A DNA stretch of 64,000 nucleotides from Novosphingobium fuchskuhlense (GTDB taxonomy: Bacteria > Pseudomonadota > Alphaproteobacteria > Sphingomonadales > Sphingomonadaceae). The translations under genes were made by a program, and so were the position numbers. This document shows positions 60,134-64,000 of the stretch, piece after piece (positions within the stretch are counted from its first letter, which is position 1; each line of letters starts with the position of its first letter). The stretch lies in the NCBI RefSeq assembly GCF_001519075.1, contig NZ_KQ954245.1, forward strand, positions 907,552-971,551, read 5' to 3'. The notes under the pieces are model-generated. The model was given only the letters and a program-made list of their open reading frames with translations. It did not search any database and was not told the DNA's origin.

Positions 60134-63100
60134 TCAGATCAGCACCAGATCGCCGGCGTGATGGATCAGCCCGAGCCCGCCGAAATCGTGCACCGCAAGC
60201 GGCAACGCGTCGGCTTCCCAGCCGGGCAGTGCCGCGCCATGATCGGCCGGTGCCGTATCAATCGGCTGGATGTGCGAATCCGGCAGAGCCGCCTCGGCAG
60301 GCGGTGCCGGGAAGTGGAACGCATCGGCATGGTGCAGCGCTTCGTGCGACTGCGCTGCCGGAGGATCGCCGATCAGGATGTTGCCATAGAAGCCCGAGCC
60401 CGCCGCTTTGGTCGTCACCGTCAGTGTGGCGGTCAGGTTCAGCGTGCCGGAGCCATAGGCCGGGGCGGTCAGGCTGCCGACATCCACCGCATGATTGGTG
60501 AAATAGGTCACCGCCGCCGCGGCGGTGGAGAACGTTTCGCTCACCACCGAACTGCCATTGGCGGTAATCGTCAGCGTCACGCCCGTCACGCCCGTGGCCC
60601 CGAAACTCTTGCCGCCAAAGAAGCCCAGGATGAGGTGCTCGCGCACGGCAAGCTGGGAGAGGTCGACGGTAAGGTTGAAGGACGCCGTAACCGTCTCGGC
60701 ACCCGCCGCCAGCGAACTGTGGCGCCCGCCCACCTCGGCAATCGCGAAGTAGGATGGCGAGGCGGTGTTGAACGCCGCCTTGATCGCACTGTTGGCCGAG
60801 AGGATGGCGGTGACATCCGCTGCCTGCGGCTTGCCGGCAATCTGCACCACGCCTTGCGAGGTGGTGTCCATGGCCGCTGCCGCCACACCGATGGTCGCGA
60901 CAACCTTGTCGACAACCGTGCTCGAGGTCGAACCGCCGCCATAGAGCGTGCTCGAGGTGTTGCCCGAGACATCACGCACCAGCGCCCCGGCGGTCAGGTG
61001 GGCATCGGCAGAGGCACTCGCCGTGCCCGCCTTGCCCGTCGCCGTGGCCGAAGCAATGCCGGAGCTGCTCGTCGTGCCGGTGCCGCCGTGGGCCGCGACG
61101 GACACGTTGGTGGTGGTGCCGGAGCCGATGCCGGTGGCCATGGCGACCGAGCCCTTGCCGCCCGCGGTCGAACCCGTACCGCCATAGCCGCCATTGGCCG
61201 TGACATTGAGGCTGAGCGTGCCGGTGCCTGTGCCCGTGCCGCTGGCCGTGGCGGCACCGCCCGCACCCCCTGCGCCGGACGCGTTGCTGCCGCCATAGCC
61301 GCCCGATGCCGAAACGATGATGTTCAGCGCGGCGCTGGCATGGGGATTAATGGCATCGTCGAACACAAGGCTCGAGCTGGCAAGGCCGCCCGCGCCGCCG
61401 GTCCCGCCGCTCGAGCTTCCGCCCGAACCACCATAGGCCGTCTGGCTGAGGTTGAGGGTGCCGCTGTTGCTGCCCGCCTTCACCGCATTGGTGATCGTGC
61501 TGGCAGCGCCCGCGCCGCCGACCGCGCCGTTGTAGCCCGCACCGCCGCTACCGCCATATTCCGTGGCCGTAGCCGAGACCTGCCCGTTGCCGTTGCTGCT
61601 CGCCGTCGCCGCCGCGTTGCTGGCGACACCGCCCGCACCGGCAGTCTTGCCTGTACCGTTGGCCGAACCGCCATTTCCGCCGTTCGCCTGCGCCTGGGCC
61701 GCGATCGTGGAATTGCCGGTGGCCGTGCTGATCGCGGTGGCAGACGCCGCCGCCCCGCCGCCCTTGCCAGCCGCACCGCCGCCGGTTCCCCCCACGGCGC
61801 CGCCGCTGCCGCCAGAGGCGACGGCATAGACGTTGACGCCAAGCACGCCGGTGACGGTGATGCCTGATGTCGCGGCGCCGCCGGCGCGACCATTACCGCC
61901 GTCATTGGCGCTCCCGCCGCTTCCGCCCGAGCTCGACGCCTGCCCGTAAATCAGGTTCGACCGCTGGGCGGCGACGTTGTCATCGTAGGTGAGGTTCGAG
62001 GTGCCTGCCCCGCCGAGCCCGGCAACCGAGGTAGCCGACCCGGCGTAGATGTTGCCGCCCGCGCCGCCGATGGCGTTCTGCGTCAAGCTGAGCGAGCCGG
62101 CGTTGGTCGAGCCGCCGGCCGCATTGGTCAGCACGCTGGCCGTGCCATTGCCGGCATCGGCACCGTTGTAGCCGGTTCCGCCGGCACCGCCCGTCTGCGT
62201 CACGCTTGCCGTGGCGCTGCCGCTGCCTGCCGTCTTGGCAAAGGCAACCGATGCCGAGGCAAGCCCGCCCTTGCCAGCGACCTTGGTGGCGCCATCGGCG
62301 TAGCCGCCGGTTCCGCCCGTGACGGCAACTGTCGCGGTGACGTAATCGCTGCCCACGGAAAGGCTGTTCACCACGCCTCTGCCGGTGGCCTTGCCGCCAT
62401 CGCCGCCGTTGCCGGTGCCCCCGGCACCGACGTTGCCGCCCGCACCGCCGCTGGCCGCAACCGTGACCGAGGCGGATTTTACGCCGACCGCGCGGGCGCT
62501 GGCCGTCGCGCTGCCGCCGGCGAGCGCGTTGCCGCCGCCGAGATTGCTTCCGCCGCCGCCGCCCACGGCGGTTACCGAGGCGCTGATCTGATTGCTCTTG
62601 GTCGCCTGCAAGGTGTCATCGAACGCAATCGCCGAGGCCGCCGCCCCGCCAACGCCGGAAACCCCGCCAGTCGAATTGCCACCCTGACCGCCATAGGCGT
62701 TCTGCGTGAGGGCAACAGTGCCGCCCACCGACTTGCCTGTCACCGTATTGGACAGCGAACTGGCGCCGCCAGCGCCGCCGTTCGCACCGTCCAGGCCGTT
62801 GCCGCCGGACCCGCCCGTCTGGATGACACTGGCGCTGGCCGTGCCGTTGCCCGCCGTGATCGCAGAAGCGGAGGACCCGCTCGCAGCAGCACCGGCGCCG
62901 GCTGATTGGCCGGTGCCGGTGGCATTGCCACCCCGGCCGCCCATCGACGTGGCTGAAGCGCTCACCGAATCGGTCGAGGTGCTGGTGGTGACGGCATCGA
63001 CCGTGGCACGGCCAGCGCCGCCCTTGCCCGCAGAGCCCGCGCCGGTTCCGCTGATCGAGCCGCCGGTACCGCCGGTCCCGTAGGCCGTGGCGGAGACCGC

Positions 63101-64000
63101 GCGCGTGCCGGTAATCGTGGCCGCAGCGGTTCCCGCGCCGCCAATAGTCCCGTCTGCGCCGCTGCTTGCACCGCCGCCCGAACCGCCATTGGCGGTCACG
63201 CTCGCATTAACCTGGACACTCTTGTTGGTGTTCGTGCGATCATCGAAGGTCAGCTTCGACGTTCCCGCACCGGCGGCACCCGCCGCCGACGTCGCCATGC
63301 CGTTCGCGGCGCTGCCGCCCGAACCGCCTGAGGCGGTCTGGCTGAGCGAGAGCGTCCCGCCCAATGTCGAGCCGGTCACCGCGTCGGTCAGCGTGCTGAT
63401 CGCGCCTGCGCCTGCGCTCGCGCCATTGTAGCCGGTACCGCCCGAACCGCCGGTCTGCGTCACCGTGGCACTGACATAGCCATTGCCGGCGGAAATCGCA
63501 CTGGCCTTGGTGAGGCTGGCAACGCCGCCCGCACCCGCTGTCTTGCCCGCACCGTCACCATAGCCGCCGGCGGCACCGTTGGCCGTTGCCGTGGCCGAGA
63601 CGGACGCATTGGTGGCGGTCGTCGATGTCGCGCTGGCACTGGCAGTTGCTGTCCCGCCCTTACCGCCGATACCGCCACCGGAGCCGCTCACCAGACCGCC
63701 GCTGCCACCATAGGCCGAACTGGTGACGCTTACGCCCTTTGTCGCGGTGATCGCAGCCGTGCTCGTTGCCGCGCCGCCTGCCTTGCCCGACCCGCCGCCG
63801 CTGTTGCCGCCGCCGTTGCCGCCCGTGGCTGCGGTGTTGACGTTGATCTGTGCGCTCTTGGTAGAGGCCGCCGCATCAGAGAAAGTGAGGCTTGATGCCG
63901 CCTTGCCGCCTACGCCGGATTCGCCGCCGTTGCTGGCGCTGCCCCCGCTGCCGCCAACGGCGGACTGCGTCAGCGAGAGGGTACCGCCATTGCTCTTGCC
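60134..64000 (-). CDS. Giant Gly/Ala/Ser-rich tandem-repeat surface protein, C-terminal part (partial)
   Basis: 1289 codons are visible and the frame stays open to the right edge, so the N-terminus is missing. The sequence is dominated by GGSGG/GGAGG-type patches. Five copies of a block of about 210 residues recur; each has a strand like GTLSLTQ(T/N)AxGGxGG, then (F/Y)DDxxxxxKS and GGTGGxG segments. After about 60 residues of a different domain (TVDLSQLAVREHLILGFFGGKSFG) the protein ends HHAGDLVLI, similar to type I secreted proteins. No calcium-binding GGxGxD nonapeptides are seen. An extracellular adhesin or matrix protein is likely; function unknown. The base composition is as GC-rich as its neighbours. 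Confidence 0.78.
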   Translation of the reverse strand, partial: GKSNGGTLSLTQSAVGGSGGSASNGGESGVGGKAASSLTFSDAAASTKSAQINVNTAATGGNGGGNSGGGSGKAGGAATSTAAITATKGVSVTSSAYGGSGGLVSGSGGGIGGKGGTATASASATSTTATNASVSATATANGAAGGYGDGAGKTAGAGGVASLTKASAISAGNGYVSATVTQTGGSGGTGYNGASAGAGAISTLTDAVTGSTLGGTLSLSQTASGGSGGSAANGMATSAAGAAGAGTSKLTFDDRTNTNKSVQVNASVTANGGSGGGASSGADGTIGGAGTAAATITGTRAVSATAYGTGGTGGSISGTGAGSAGKGGAGRATVDAVTTSTSTDSVSASATSMGGRGGNATGTGQSAGAGAAASGSSASAITAGNGTASASVIQTGGSGGNGLDGANGGAGGASSLSNTVTGKSVGGTVALTQNAYGGQGGNSTGGVSGVGGAAASAIAFDDTLQATKSNQISASVTAVGGGGGSNLGGGNALAGGSATASARAVGVKSASVTVAASGGAGGNVGAGGTGNGGDGGKATGRGVVNSLSVGSDYVTATVAVTGGTGGYADGATKVAGKGGLASASVAFAKTAGSGSATASVTQTGGAGGTGYNGADAGNGTASVLTNAAGGSTNAGSLSLTQNAIGGAGGNIYAGSATSVAGLGGAGTSNLTYDDNVAAQRSNLIYGQASSSGGSGGSANDGGNGRAGGAATSGITVTGVLGVNVYAVASGGSGGAVGGTGGGAAGKGGGAAASATAISTATGNSTIAAQAQANGGNGGSANGTGKTAGAGGVASNAAATASSNGNGQVSATATEYGGSGGAGYNGAVGGAGAASTITNAVKAGSNSGTLNLSQTAYGGSGGSSSGGTGGAGGLASSSLVFDDAINPHASAALNIIVSASGGYGGSNASGAGGAGGAATASGTGTGTGTLSLNVTANGGYGGTGSTAGGKGSVAMATGIGSGTTTNVSVAAHGGTGTTSSSGIASATATGKAGTASASADAHLTAGALVRDVSGNTSSTLYGGGSTSSTVVDKVVATIGVAAAAMDTTSQGVVQIAGKPQAADVTAILSANSAIKAAFNTASPSYFAIAEVGGRHSSLAAGAETVTASFNLTVDLSQLAVREHLILGFFGGKSFGATGVTGVTLTITANGSSVVSETFSTAAAAVTYFTNHAVDVGSLTAPAYGSGTLNLTATLTVTTKAAGSGFYGNILIGDPPAAQSHEALHHADAFHFPAPPAEAALPDSHIQPIDTAPADHGAALPGWEADALPLAVHDFGGLGLIHHAGDLVLI
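61190..64000 (-). repeat. Tandem repeats of about 630 bp in the giant surface protein gene
   Basis: The G(T/S)(L/V)xLxQxAxGGxGG strand starts near 63977, 63352, 62722, 62091 and 61453, giving a period of 625-638 bp (about 210 residues). Copies are diverged, not identical. The array continues beyond the right edge. Confidence 0.75.

Overview
The window looks like chromosomal DNA of a high-GC alphaproteobacterium, most likely a sphingomonad close to Novosphingobium/Sphingomonas. This is inferred from codon use, dense operons with ATGA/GTGA/TGATG overlaps, a TonB-dependent receptor, many acyl-CoA and SDR enzymes, and RTX proteins of alphaproteobacterial style. No rRNA, tRNA, insertion sequence, phage gene or CRISPR array was seen.

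Layout. (1) 1-7051: tail of a PLP-dependent cysteine-synthase-like gene, a fused HyuA/HyuB hydantoinase (oxoprolinase family), a divergent pair (benzoylformate-decarboxylase-like ThDP enzyme plus VOC protein), and an HSL-type esterase. (2) 7178-16707: a tightly packed plus-strand cluster. Its genes are a BKACE/DUF849 enzyme, carnitine dehydrogenase fused to a thioesterase, an NCS1 transporter, an exported alpha/beta hydrolase, a second thioesterase, an acyl-CoA dehydrogenase, an ADP-forming acyl-CoA synthetase and a CaiD-like hydratase. Together they can be read as an aerobic route from gamma-butyrobetaine via L-carnitine to glycine betaine plus acetoacetate. (3) 16704-21907: a minus-strand catabolic operon (SDR, quinone oxidoreductase-like MDR, POT transporter, class II aldolase, MFS transporter). 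(4) 21936-28041: a full cytochrome bd module, cydABX on the minus strand diverging from cydDC on the plus strand, with the 38-residue CydX.

(5) 28493-41779 is the most unusual block. Three very large plus-strand genes have no Sec signal and carry RTX calcium-binding repeats: a CotA/laccase-like multicopper oxidase, a protein with seven propeller-like repeats, and a 2166-residue animal-type haem peroxidase. Secreted multicopper oxidases and RTX haem peroxidases of this kind are the two enzyme classes linked to bacterial Mn(II) oxidation, so an extracellular oxidase system is proposed. It ends at a strong intrinsic terminator. (6) 41993-52681: an EthD-like protein, a TetR regulator, an enoyl-CoA hydratase, a CHAP amidase, an SDR lacking the usual Tyr/Lys pair, a D-aminoacylase-like amidohydrolase, a MAPEG-like membrane protein, an AMP-forming acyl-CoA synthetase, an exported M24 peptidase and a HerA-like ATPase. 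(7) 52683-60001: a chemoreceptor ending in DWDEF, a TonB receptor with an EF-hand-like loop, a DUF2332-type protein and an acyl-CoA carboxyltransferase. (8) 60134-64000: the C-terminal part of a giant Gly/Ala/Ser-rich protein made of about 210-residue tandem repeats; its 5' end lies outside the window.

The type I secretion genes needed for the RTX proteins are not in the window. Start codons were chosen from ribosome-binding sites and gene overlaps; where these are ambiguous the entry says so.
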